From Calditrichota bacterium (lineage in GTDB: Bacteria; Zixibacteria; MSB-5A5; GN15; FEB-12): a stretch of DNA of 17,262 bases. The DNA lies in NCBI GenBank assembly GCA_030641085.1, contig DAOWIC010000219.1, forward strand, positions 1-17,262, read 5' to 3'. Shown piece after piece: positions 7,245 through 15,501 of the stretch. Below the pieces are notes generated by a model. The model was not told where the DNA came from and did not search any database. It was given only the letters and a program-made list of their open reading frames with translations. A program made the translations under genes and the position numbers. Within the stretch, counting starts at the first letter, position 1. Every line of letters begins with the position of its first letter.

Positions 7245-7979
7245 ATGAGACGCAGTGTTTTCCTGCTTGGTTTGATAGTCCTTTTGCTGGTGATAGCCGG
7301 CAGCGCGCTGGCCGCACCGCGTTTGACTATACCCGAATCGGTTTTCAAATTCGGCTATGTGCCGCAAAACGCCAAAGTAAGCCATATCTTCTGGTTGCAG
7401 TCCACCGGTGATGACACCTTGAAGGTCTTGAAAGTGAAGCCTGGCTGAGGCTGCACCAAAGCACCTCTCGAAAAGAACGTGCTCGCTGTCGGTGACAGCA
7501 CCAAACTTGAGATCATTTTCAGCACCAAGAAATACAAAAGCCGTATTTCTAAGCGGCCGACGATTCAGACCAACGAGGGCCCGCCGGACAAACATGTTCA
7601 GATTATTGCCCATGTCGTGGCCCGTCCGGATTCGACCTACCCGGTCCTGATCAAGCCGTACAAGCTCGACCTGACCCAGTTCGGCGACAAGGTCCGCGAC
7701 GAAATGACCTTCAAAATCACCAATGTTTCCGACCAGGAGTTGAAGACCACGATGATTCAGTTCCCGAAGGATCTATTTGAGGTCGATCTGCCCAAATCAA
7801 TCGGTGTCGGCGAGTCAGCCGAGGCTAAGGTCAAACTGACCAAAGAAGCGGTCAAAAGCGATTTTGAAAAGTCTTTCACTATCGAGTTTGATGATCAGAT
7901 GGCGTCGCGCTTTACAGTACCGGTCAAGCGCACTCTGCGAGCAGCCAGGCAGCAGGCGGCTAGCAGCGCTAAACCATAA
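7245..7979 (+). CDS. Exported DUF1573 protein with in-frame TGA at a Cys position (candidate selenoprotein)
   Basis: Read through the TGA at 7446-7448 the frame has 244 codons. The ATG at 7245 follows GAGGCGAGGA closely and opens a signal peptide (MRRSVFLLGLIVLLLVIAG, ending near ALAA). The DUF1573 domain aligns without gaps to the upstream paralogue: FKFGYVPQN, then VKPG, TGA, GCTKAPL, then VLAVGDS. The TGA is codon 68, exactly the position of Cys68 in the neighbour, and Cys70 is kept, giving a U-x-C motif if TGA is read as selenocysteine. The C-terminal domain (FKITNVS, VDLPKSIG, VPVKRTLR) is intact to a TAA stop, with no other disruption. Termination at TGA would leave a useless 67-residue signal peptide plus fragment. 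A restart at GTG 7479 has no convincing ribosome binding site and loses the signal peptide. Alternatives are a recent nonsense mutation or a base error. No sel genes are in the window. Confidence 0.8.
7447..7499 (+). promoter_or_regulatory. Hairpins downstream of the TGA codon (possible bacterial SECIS)
   Basis: Three mRNA hairpins can be drawn by eye. (a) GAGG-C-TGC with GCA-CCTC (7447-7467, loop ACCAAA) includes part of the TGA. (b) AGCAC with GTGCT (7460-7464 with 7479-7483) plus TCT/AGA has loop CGAAA at 7469-7473, about 20 nt after the TGA, with G as second loop base. (c) A perfect 6-bp stem GCTGTC/GACAGC with loop GGT (7485-7499) has its loop about 42 nt after the TGA. Bacterial SECIS elements usually have their apical loop some 16-37 nt downstream with a G near its start. 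Hairpin b has the right distance but a weak stem; c is strong but slightly too far. They are mutually competing, and none is decisive. Confidence 0.3.
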
Positions 7980-7991
7980 TTACGATTACAC

Positions 7992-8024
7992 AAAAAAGCC
8001 GCCCCTTCAAGGGCGGCTTTTTTT
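7992..8024. terminator. Bidirectional rho-independent terminator
   Basis: Stem GCCGCCC (7998-8004), loop CTTCAA, stem GGGCGGC (8011-8017). It is flanked by six A on the left and seven T on the right, so either strand gives a GC hairpin followed by a U-run. It lies between the convergent ends of the second DUF1573 gene (7979) and the GWxTD gene (8042) and can terminate both transcripts. Confidence 0.9.
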
Positions 8025-8041
8025 GTCACTCGTTTTGTCGA

Positions 8042-9478
8042 TCAATCGAAAAATTCGATAAATCCCTGATTGATCTTATCCTGCCAGTCCTTGCTGTAGA
8101 CCTCGCCGAAGGCGTTGGAGTGAACCAGCCGGTAATCATCATTACCGGTCCAGTCTTCAAAGATGAATATCGTGCCCTCTTTAACCTCGTGGTAGTACCA
8201 CACCTCGTACGGATTACCCACCATCGGCGCCTGAAACTCGTCTCGTTCGCCCCAGGGCCCGTAGGTCAGGTAAATTCGTCCGCGGTCGGTCATCCAGCCA
8301 TCAGTCATACCCTCACCAGAACTGAAACGCAGGTTGCAGTATTTGTACCACTGCACCATCTCATCCCGGTGAACCGCCCGGCCGGATCGCGGATGGATCA
8401 CTTCGGTGCTCCAGAGGCGATTTAAGTAGACAACCTTGGCTGAGTCGTTGAGGCTCGACATGGTTCCCTTCTGCTCCGGCGTAAGCACATATGAGACCAT
8501 ATTCACTTTGTCTTTCACCGTTAGACTGTCGTACGCCGAGACTGCCCGTCGGGCATAGGCAGCCGTGGCCAGAATTTCCTCCGGAGAGACGACGTTGATA
8601 GCGGTCAAACTTGTATCGGCCTCCGTGGTGGCGAGGTCGCTGGCGATAAGCTGAACCGTGTAGCCGCCGACAGGCCAGCCGGAGATATCCATAGTCTCCT
8701 TGATGACCGCCGTTGACCCCGGTTTATCGCTGACACGCGATCCGTAGGAACGAAACACATCACCGGCGGCATCAAGAACTGTCAGCGTGAGCAGGTAACG
8801 CTGATCGCCTCCCGTCTCCAGACTGAGATTGTATATCTCACCGTAGACATAGGCAACCGTGTCGTCAATCGAAAAGATCGAGACCGGATTCACCAGCATA
8901 CTGAAACCGCTTTTGGTCAGTCTGGCGGCAGCCTGAGTAGTGTCGTCACCGACATACTTCATCTGGTAGGCGAGACATACGCCGCCGATGTTGATCCGGA
9001 TTTTTTCAATCACGGGGACAATAATCTTTTCCAGAAAATAGTCGCCGGTGGTTTTGCTGGCGACGTCGATCACGGTCACCCGGGCCGAGTACGATCCCGG
9101 CCGAATCGGTAACGCCAGACGGTTGAAAATGCGATAGCCGGGCTGAGCCGCCTCCTCGGCAGAATTGACTCGCACGGAGAAAATCGTCTGGGCCGAATCA
9201 ACAGCGTAACCGTTATTATCCAGCAGAACTACCTGGGCGAATATCCGCGAATAGAGGTGGCTGTCGGTACTATCCGGCCGGTAAAATTCGAACTGATCCC
9301 GGTTGACTGAGAAAGGGAATTCCACGATTGCGACTGAATCGTAGACGGGGTTATCGCTGACAACGGCTCCGGCATAAACGGCCAGTTCGGTCGGCTCGGA
9401 GGGCGCGGACCAGGTCTGACCTGCGGCGATTAATGACAAAATAACAATGTTGAAAAAACAGTTTCGTACTCTTGGCAA
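8042..9478 (-). CDS. Exported GWxTD-domain protein (distal copy)
   Basis: A 478-residue protein with an N-terminal signal peptide (hydrophobic residues about 8-20, ending near TWSA), a long beta-rich middle, and the C-terminal GWxTD domain. The signature GWMTD is at 394-398, followed by RGRIYLTYGPWGERDEF, then an EVWYYH segment and a DYRLV segment. The family is known from Bacteroidetes, Acidobacteria and related phyla and has no established function. The start is TTG (9476-9478). The choice is set by a strong AAGGAG 7 nt upstream, which overlaps the TAA of the preceding GWxTD gene, so the two are probably translationally coupled. It is the last gene of the leftward operon and ends in TGA just before the bidirectional terminator. 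It shares domain plan and closing motifs with its neighbour but is quite diverged, so the duplication is old. Confidence 0.88.
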   Translation of the reverse strand: MPRVRNCFFNIVILSLIAAGQTWSAPSEPTELAVYAGAVVSDNPVYDSVAIVEFPFSVNRDQFEFYRPDSTDSHLYSRIFAQVVLLDNNGYAVDSAQTIFSVRVNSAEEAAQPGYRIFNRLALPIRPGSYSARVTVIDVASKTTGDYFLEKIIVPVIEKIRINIGGVCLAYQMKYVGDDTTQAAARLTKSGFSMLVNPVSIFSIDDTVAYVYGEIYNLSLETGGDQRYLLTLTVLDAAGDVFRSYGSRVSDKPGSTAVIKETMDISGWPVGGYTVQLIASDLATTEADTSLTAINVVSPEEILATAAYARRAVSAYDSLTVKDKVNMVSYVLTPEQKGTMSSLNDSAKVVYLNRLWSTEVIHPRSGRAVHRDEMVQWYKYCNLRFSSGEGMTDGWMTDRGRIYLTYGPWGERDEFQAPMVGNPYEVWYYHEVKEGTIFIFEDWTGNDDYRLVHSNAFGEVYSKDWQDKINQGFIEFFD

Positions 9479-9490
9479 GGCAAAACTCCT

Positions 9491-10825
9491 TTAAAACTCT
9501 GGTCTCAGGTTTAATCCGTCAAACGGATACTGAAGTCGGTAGTCGCCGTCCCCGTTAGCATCAACAAACAAAAACCTCCTGTATCTTGAACCGCGGTAGT
9601 AGTGCCATTCCTGATATGGCATATAATTGGGCACCAGCGGATAATCATCCACCTGGTCCGGTTCCCCGAACAGAATATAAATTCTCCCCCGGTCGGTCTT
9701 CCATCCGGAAGTAGTGAATGAGCGGAAGTTGGCATTGGCCACGCGCACCCGACGATAGAACTCGCGCTTTAGCTCGTTTTCCGGCGTGCCGGGGCTCGGA
9801 TCGCGCGCCAGCCAAAACGCATCGAAGGCCTTAACCCTTGCGTCGAAATCCTCCAGATCCTCCATGCCCTCCAGTTCGCTCTTATCAACGATAATGTTCA
9901 ACTGGTTTAATATCGTTCTGTAGTCGAACTTCATGTAGGCCCGCTCGGACCAGGTCAGGTTGAAATTCTTGCTTCTGAAATCGATCTTCTTCTTGCGCTT
10001 CCCGGTAAGGGTAATCTCAAGCTCGTAGTCACCCGGCTTGAAATTATCCAGAGAAATCTCGCGCAGTTCCCTGATGATGCCGTCGTTGAACGAAGACGTT
10101 AGCGAATCCCGGTAGAGCATTCCCTTCAGCCGATGGCGCACAACCGTTTCGATTCGGACTTCCTCGGGGGAATCCGTCCCCTGATAGATTTCGGTGTAAT
10201 ATTTCAGTTTCCAGATATTGTTGTCGCCAAAGGTGGTCGAAACCGAGGGAATCATGGTGAGATTTCCCTTGTCAAACTTGGATGGTTCATCGCTCTGGGC
10301 GCCGGCGGCCTGAATCAGCTCGATATCAGAGAGGCGGGCTGTCTTCTCGCTGAATTTCTTCAGCTTTGCCTTGAAATCGCGTTCGATCACCTTTTCGCCG
10401 TTGATATCGCGCAGGGCTATGTCGACCTTGTACTTCCCCGGGTCAAGCTCAAAATTGACCTGATTGGTCCGATAATCTGCGTGGGACTTGGCCTTCCGTT
10501 TATTGGGTGCCTTAACCGTTCGATTGCGGCGGAAGGAACCGACCAGTTCGTCGTCGTCATGTACATCGATCGTTATCAAGTACTCGGCGACATAAAGACC
10601 GCTATCCTCGGTGAATTTAAGAATCGGATTGTGAATCTGGTAATAGACCTCAAGGCGGATCTTATCGGTGCTGTCCGATCGGAAGGCAGCGTAGTCCGTC
10701 AGGAAATAAACGTCCTCGGGTCGGTTCTGATTGCCGTAGATACTGAAATGCTGGCCCGAAGCATTCGGTGTGACCAAACACAGCCCCACCAGTATCAGCA
10801 ATGTCTTTGCGTACATTTGCTTCAT
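9491..10825 (-). CDS. Exported GWxTD-domain protein (proximal copy)
   Basis: A 444-residue protein with signal peptide MKQMYAKTLLILVGLCL (cleavage near NASGQ), a beta-rich N-terminal region with several K/R-rich strands (for example KRKAKSHADYRTNQ), and a helical stretch around residues 310-365. The C-terminal GWxTD domain has GWKTD at 374-378, followed by RGRIYILFGEPDQVDDYP, then QEWHYYRG and GDGDYRLQYPF near the end. The frame is open to a TTG at 10843, but the ATG at 10825 gives the more normal signal peptide; another ATG is at 10816. It lies 107 bp after the second permease gene and 12 bp before the other GWxTD gene, both in the same direction, so it may be read from the transporter operon or from a weak internal promoter. 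Function unknown; the position suggests a periplasmic or surface role connected with the exporter. Confidence 0.88.
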   Translation of the reverse strand: MKQMYAKTLLILVGLCLVTPNASGQHFSIYGNQNRPEDVYFLTDYAAFRSDSTDKIRLEVYYQIHNPILKFTEDSGLYVAEYLITIDVHDDDELVGSFRRNRTVKAPNKRKAKSHADYRTNQVNFELDPGKYKVDIALRDINGEKVIERDFKAKLKKFSEKTARLSDIELIQAAGAQSDEPSKFDKGNLTMIPSVSTTFGDNNIWKLKYYTEIYQGTDSPEEVRIETVVRHRLKGMLYRDSLTSSFNDGIIRELREISLDNFKPGDYELEITLTGKRKKKIDFRSKNFNLTWSERAYMKFDYRTILNQLNIIVDKSELEGMEDLEDFDARVKAFDAFWLARDPSPGTPENELKREFYRRVRVANANFRSFTTSGWKTDRGRIYILFGEPDQVDDYPLVPNYMPYQEWHYYRGSRYRRFLFVDANGDGDYRLQYPFDGLNLRPEF

Positions 10826-10846
10826 GACTCTATACAGTTTCAACAG

Positions 10847-10896
10847 ACGGGGTTATATCCCGTTCCAATATAATGACGAACGGGCGAGAGGAACAA
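10847..10896 (-). promoter_or_regulatory. Possible internal promoter with inverted repeat before the GWxTD pair
   Basis: On the minus strand TTGTTC (10891-10896, only 3 of 6) and TATATT (10867-10872, 5 of 6) are 18 bp apart. A short inverted repeat ACGGG-N7-CCCGT (10847-10863) lies just downstream, where an operator would sit. The -35 box is poor, so this is a weak call. Confidence 0.3.
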
Positions 10897-10932
10897 AAGA
10901 AAAAAAGATGGAAAATGTGATCGGCCACGAAG

Positions 10933-12183
<1,251 letters not shown>

Positions 12184-12190
12184 ATTACGT

Positions 12191-13414
12191 TTATTCCTGG
12201 CTCAAGGCCTTAATGGGATCCAGGCGAGCGGCCTTCATAGCCGGGTAAATACCGAAGATCAGCCCGGTACCGGTTGAAATAATCAGACCAGCGATAATAG
12301 CCACTGCCGATGGCGAGATGTTGGCGTCAATCATGGCCACCAGTATTTTCGCGATTATGAAACCGAGGACAATGCCAACCAGGCCTCCCGAAAATGTGGT
12401 CAGCAGCGCCTCAAACATAAATTGCAGCAAAATGTGTTTCTGCTTGGCGCCGATTGATTTCCGAATGCCGATTTCGCGCGTTCGCTCCGACACCGACACC
12501 ATCATGATATTCATCACCACTATTCCGCCAACGACCAGTGAGATCGATGAGACGCCTATGAGCGCGAAGCGAAAAATCTTAAAGAACGTGTTTAGCTGGT
12601 CGAGAATGGCATCGGCGGTCAACAGGCTGAAATCGTCCGGTTTGTCGTACGGCACATGGCGGAAGGAACGGAGAATCATCCGGACCTGATCCATTGTCTC
12701 ATCGAGCTGCGCCACCGAACGCGCTTTGACGTTCATGTTAAACCGACGCCCCGGATCGCCGAACAGCTTAACGTGACTGGAGAACGGTATCACCGCGAAA
12801 TCGTCCTGGCTCTCACCGAATATCGATCCTTGCGCCTTGGCGACACCAATAACGGTGTATTTTTTTGAGCCGACATGAATGCTCTTGCCGATCGGATCGA
12901 CCCCCTCAAACAGGGTTTCCCTAACCTCGTCACCGATAAATATGACGTTCCTGCGGTATAGATCATCCTCTCGTGAATGAAACCGGCCGTAGGCGACTTC
13001 CATATCGACGATATCGACGAAGTTGCGGGTTGTGCCAACGATCCATATGTCGCGAAGGGAGTTGCCGCGATATTTGACGGTAGCCGAATTATAAACCCGG
13101 GGACATACCTGATCGCACAGATCACAGCCGTCTTCGAGTAGCTCGATCGCCTCAATGTCCAACGGCTTGCGCTTTTGTCGTTCGCGCCACTGCTGTTCGG
13201 AGGTGATCACGCCGCCGTAGACCGTCACGACAAACGTCGACGGTCCCATGCGGTCGAATTCTTCCTCCAATACACCCATCATCCCCTCCAGGGCGGATAT
13301 AATGGTCATAACGGAGGTAACGCCGATTATAACGCCCAGCAGAGTCAGCCCGGACCGGAGTTTATTCGCCATCAGAGCCTGAACGGCGATTCCAAACAGC
13401 GAGAATATGACCAT
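12191..13414 (-). CDS. FtsX/MacB-like ABC transporter permease (first)
   Basis: A 407-residue inner-membrane permease. It has an N-terminal helix (about 19-42, LRSGLTLLGVIIGVTSVMTI), a periplasmic core (about 45-270, containing DEVRETLFEGVDPIGKSIHV typical of MacB-type domains), then three helices (about 280-305, 328-355, 362-388). The signature VSERTREIGIRKSIGAKQKH and the ending YPAMKAARLDPIKALSQE parallel the second permease. The two are clearly homologous but diverged, pointing to an obligate heteromer rather than a recent duplication. It starts 5 bp after the ATPase stop codon and ends 7 bp before the next permease, so the three are tightly coupled. The periplasmic domain carries a short Cys pair (ILLEDGCDLCDQVC region, near residues 90-100) that the partner lacks. 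Confidence 0.93.
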   Translation of the reverse strand: MVIFSLFGIAVQALMANKLRSGLTLLGVIIGVTSVMTIISALEGMMGVLEEEFDRMGPSTFVVTVYGGVITSEQQWRERQKRKPLDIEAIELLEDGCDLCDQVCPRVYNSATVKYRGNSLRDIWIVGTTRNFVDIVDMEVAYGRFHSREDDLYRRNVIFIGDEVRETLFEGVDPIGKSIHVGSKKYTVIGVAKAQGSIFGESQDDFAVIPFSSHVKLFGDPGRRFNMNVKARSVAQLDETMDQVRMILRSFRHVPYDKPDDFSLLTADAILDQLNTFFKIFRFALIGVSSISLVVGGIVVMNIMMVSVSERTREIGIRKSIGAKQKHILLQFMFEALLTTFSGGLVGIVLGFIIAKILVAMIDANISPSAVAIIAGLIISTGTGLIFGIYPAMKAARLDPIKALSQE

Positions 13415-13419
13415 GATAT

Positions 13420-14127
13420 TTAATGCGCTCCGTTACGTTGGCTTTCCGGAATTGACTCATCCGAGGCAATCTCGCCGTCGAGAATGGACAGCACCCGATG
13501 GGCATGCTTGCCGATGTCGCGTTCGTGAGTCACGATAATGATCGTGTTTCCCTGCCCATGTAAATCATCCAGCAGGCGCATTATTTCCAGTGAGGTCTTG
13601 CTGTCAAGGTTACCGGTCGGTTCGTCGGCCAGCACCAATGACGGATTATTGACCAGCGCGCGCGCGATAGCGACTCGCTGGCGCTGCCCGCCCGATAACT
13701 CCGACGGCTTATGGAGCATCCGGTCGGTCAAGTCCACCAGATCGAGCGCTTTTTCGGCCATGGTCGCGCGCTCGGCTGAACTGGTGCCGTTATATATCAG
13801 CGGCAATTCCACATTGTGCAGGGCGGTCGCGCGGGGAAGCAGATTAAAAGTCTGAAAGACAAAGCCGATCTCGCGATTGCGGATATTGGCCAGTTCGTCG
13901 TCGTTCATCCGGCTGACCTGCCTGCCGTTGAGATAGTACTCCCCCTGCGACGGTGTGTCCAGGCAACCGATGAGATTCATCAGGGTCGATTTGCCGGAAC
14001 CGGAAGGGCCCATAATTGCGACATACTCGCCCTTCTCTATCTCGAGGCTGGCACCGCGCAGGGCATGAACTTTCTCGTGCCCCATCGTGTAAGTCTTCCA
14101 GAGATCCCTGGTCTCTATCATTGCCAT
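13420..14127 (-). CDS. ABC transporter ATP-binding protein, MacB/LolD type
   Basis: A 235-residue ATPase that powers the two adjacent FtsX-type permeases. All motifs are present: Walker A GPSGSGKST (40-48), Q-loop FVFQTFNLLPR, signature LSGGQRQRVAIARAL, Walker B LVLADEPTGNLD and the H-loop IVTHERD. The sequence after Walker A (LMNLIGCLDTPSQGEYYLNG) is typical of the MacB/LolD subfamily. It starts 2 bp after the adaptor stop and ends 5 bp before the first permease. A second in-frame ATG two codons in (MIETRDL) is possible. The C-terminal 15 residues or so after the H-loop region are polar and unconserved. Confidence 0.96.
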   Translation of the reverse strand: MAMIETRDLWKTYTMGHEKVHALRGASLEIEKGEYVAIMGPSGSGKSTLMNLIGCLDTPSQGEYYLNGRQVSRMNDDELANIRNREIGFVFQTFNLLPRATALHNVELPLIYNGTSSAERATMAEKALDLVDLTDRMLHKPSELSGGQRQRVAIARALVNNPSLVLADEPTGNLDSKTSLEIMRLLDDLHGQGNTIIIVTHERDIGKHAHRVLSILDGEIASDESIPESQRNGAH

Positions 14128-14129
14128 GG

Positions 14130-15443
14130 CTATTCTTTCTGCTCGTCGGATGGTTCTTCCGTTTCCACAGCGTCACCGTCCTTGACGGATCGGAGCACCC
14201 GATAAGGACCGGAAATCACGCTGTCGCCAGCAGCAACACCGGAGACAACTTCGATATCCTTCTGGTCGGCAATACCGGTCGTGATCACCAGGAACCGGGC
14301 CTTGCCGTCTCTGATGACAAAGACGCCCTTAAGCTCTTTTCGTTCATCCTTATCATCGGCCTCAACTTCCTCCGACTCGCCTTCAGGGTTGTCCTCTGCG
14401 GCCAGAACCTGGTTGTCGCCGCCTGAATCGCTCTCCTCCGTCTCGCGTGCCCTGGCCAGCGAGTCCATGTCATAGGACCGCATGACGACGGCGCTGTACG
14501 GAATAGTCAGAGCATCTTCCCTCTGGTCGGTTGTGACATCGACCGTGGCCGACATCCCCGGCCGGATCTTCACGTTGGGATCCTGGAATATGACCTTCAC
14601 CTTGAAGTTGGTAGACTGGTCCTCGGTGCCGAGCCCTTCAAGGATCGCAGTGTTGCCGATTTCGACTACCTGTCCCGGGAACGTAGTGTCCGGGAAAGCA
14701 TCGACCTCTATGTCAACCGCCTGGTTCAGGGCGATCTTGTTGATCTCGGTCTCGTCTACCTCCACCTCTACCTCGAATACATCCAGATTGGAGATTCGCA
14801 TCAGGGTTTTGCCCTGGGTAAAGGCCGTCTGAGCGGGGGCTATTTCGCCCACCTCGCAATCGAGGAAGGTGATGATGCCCGGCATCGGGGCCACCAGCTT
14901 GGCCTTGCTCAGGTTGTCGAGCCTCTGCTCATACCGAAACTGAGCCTGGCGAAATTGCGCCTGTGAAGCCTCATGGCTGGACTTGTAGTTCAGATAGGTG
15001 TAGCGGGCATTCTTGAACTCGATCTCGGAGGCCAGGTTGCCCTCGTACAGTTTCTCCTGGCGATGGAATTCCTCCTCGGCCTGTTCCAGGGCCACCCTCG
15101 CTCCATTGAGTCTTGCGTCGATCTCGCTGACGGCGAATTTCGCTTGATCAACATCGGAGCGCAACTGCACCGTATCCAGCACAATCAGCAGATCGCCGAC
15201 TTTGACATGATCGCCCTCACTGACCAGCAGGCTGATAATCTCGCCGTTGATCTCAGCGGTGATATCCACCTTGGTTTGGGGCTGAATGCGTCCCGACGCC
15301 GAAACCTGTTCGGTCAGTTTCTTGGACTTGGCTTCGGCCGCCTGCACACTGGTCGTTTGTGTCGTGTTCATAGCGAAATTGAAGTAAACAATTACAGCAA
15401 GTACAACAACAACGACGACTATTATAATCGCTTTCTTTGACAT
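14130..15443 (-). CDS. Periplasmic adaptor subunit (MacA/HlyD-like membrane fusion protein)
   Basis: A 437-residue adaptor linking the inner-membrane ABC transporter to the TolC-like channel. It has one N-terminal membrane anchor (residues about 4-24, with six consecutive Val), then a barrel-sandwich/lipoyl half (GRIQPQTKVDITAEINGEI), a helical hairpin coiled coil (about 90-190, ALEQAEEEFHRQEKLYEGNL onward), the second lipoyl half (KAKLVAPMPGIITFLDCEVG), and a beta-barrel (VEVEVDETEINKIALNQAV). A membrane-proximal domain ends in GVAAGDSVISGPYRVL. An acidic, low-complexity insert of about 50 residues (about 322-371) interrupts the membrane-proximal region. The frame is open to 15536, but the ATG at 15443 directly precedes the anchor; a GTG at 15455 is an alternative. 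The stop is TAG. Confidence 0.92.
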   Translation of the reverse strand: MSKKAIIIVVVVVVLAVIVYFNFAMNTTQTTSVQAAEAKSKKLTEQVSASGRIQPQTKVDITAEINGEIISLLVSEGDHVKVGDLLIVLDTVQLRSDVDQAKFAVSEIDARLNGARVALEQAEEEFHRQEKLYEGNLASEIEFKNARYTYLNYKSSHEASQAQFRQAQFRYEQRLDNLSKAKLVAPMPGIITFLDCEVGEIAPAQTAFTQGKTLMRISNLDVFEVEVEVDETEINKIALNQAVDIEVDAFPDTTFPGQVVEIGNTAILEGLGTEDQSTNFKVKVIFQDPNVKIRPGMSATVDVTTDQREDALTIPYSAVVMRSYDMDSLARARETEESDSGGDNQVLAAEDNPEGESEEVEADDKDERKELKGVFVIRDGKARFLVITTGIADQKDIEVVSGVAAGDSVISGPYRVLRSVKDGDAVETEEPSDEQKE

Positions 15444-15501
15444 TTTGATTCTCACACGCTCCCTCTGCCAATTGGTTGATTTTGCATGCGGCCCGAGTCG
15501 A

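Noticed and set aside
4468..7448. Genome-wide reassignment of TAG or TGA
   Set aside because: TAG ends the adaptor gene and TGA ends at least three genes in the window at family-typical C-termini.
7479..7979. Independent gene starting at GTG 7479 after the TGA
   Set aside because: There is no convincing ribosome binding site, the signal peptide and first strands of the domain would be missing, and the frame is continuous with 7245-7445.
15399..15420. Tandem triplet run acaacaacaacgacgac
   Set aside because: It simply encodes the poly-Val membrane anchor of the adaptor on the minus strand and is not a repeat element.
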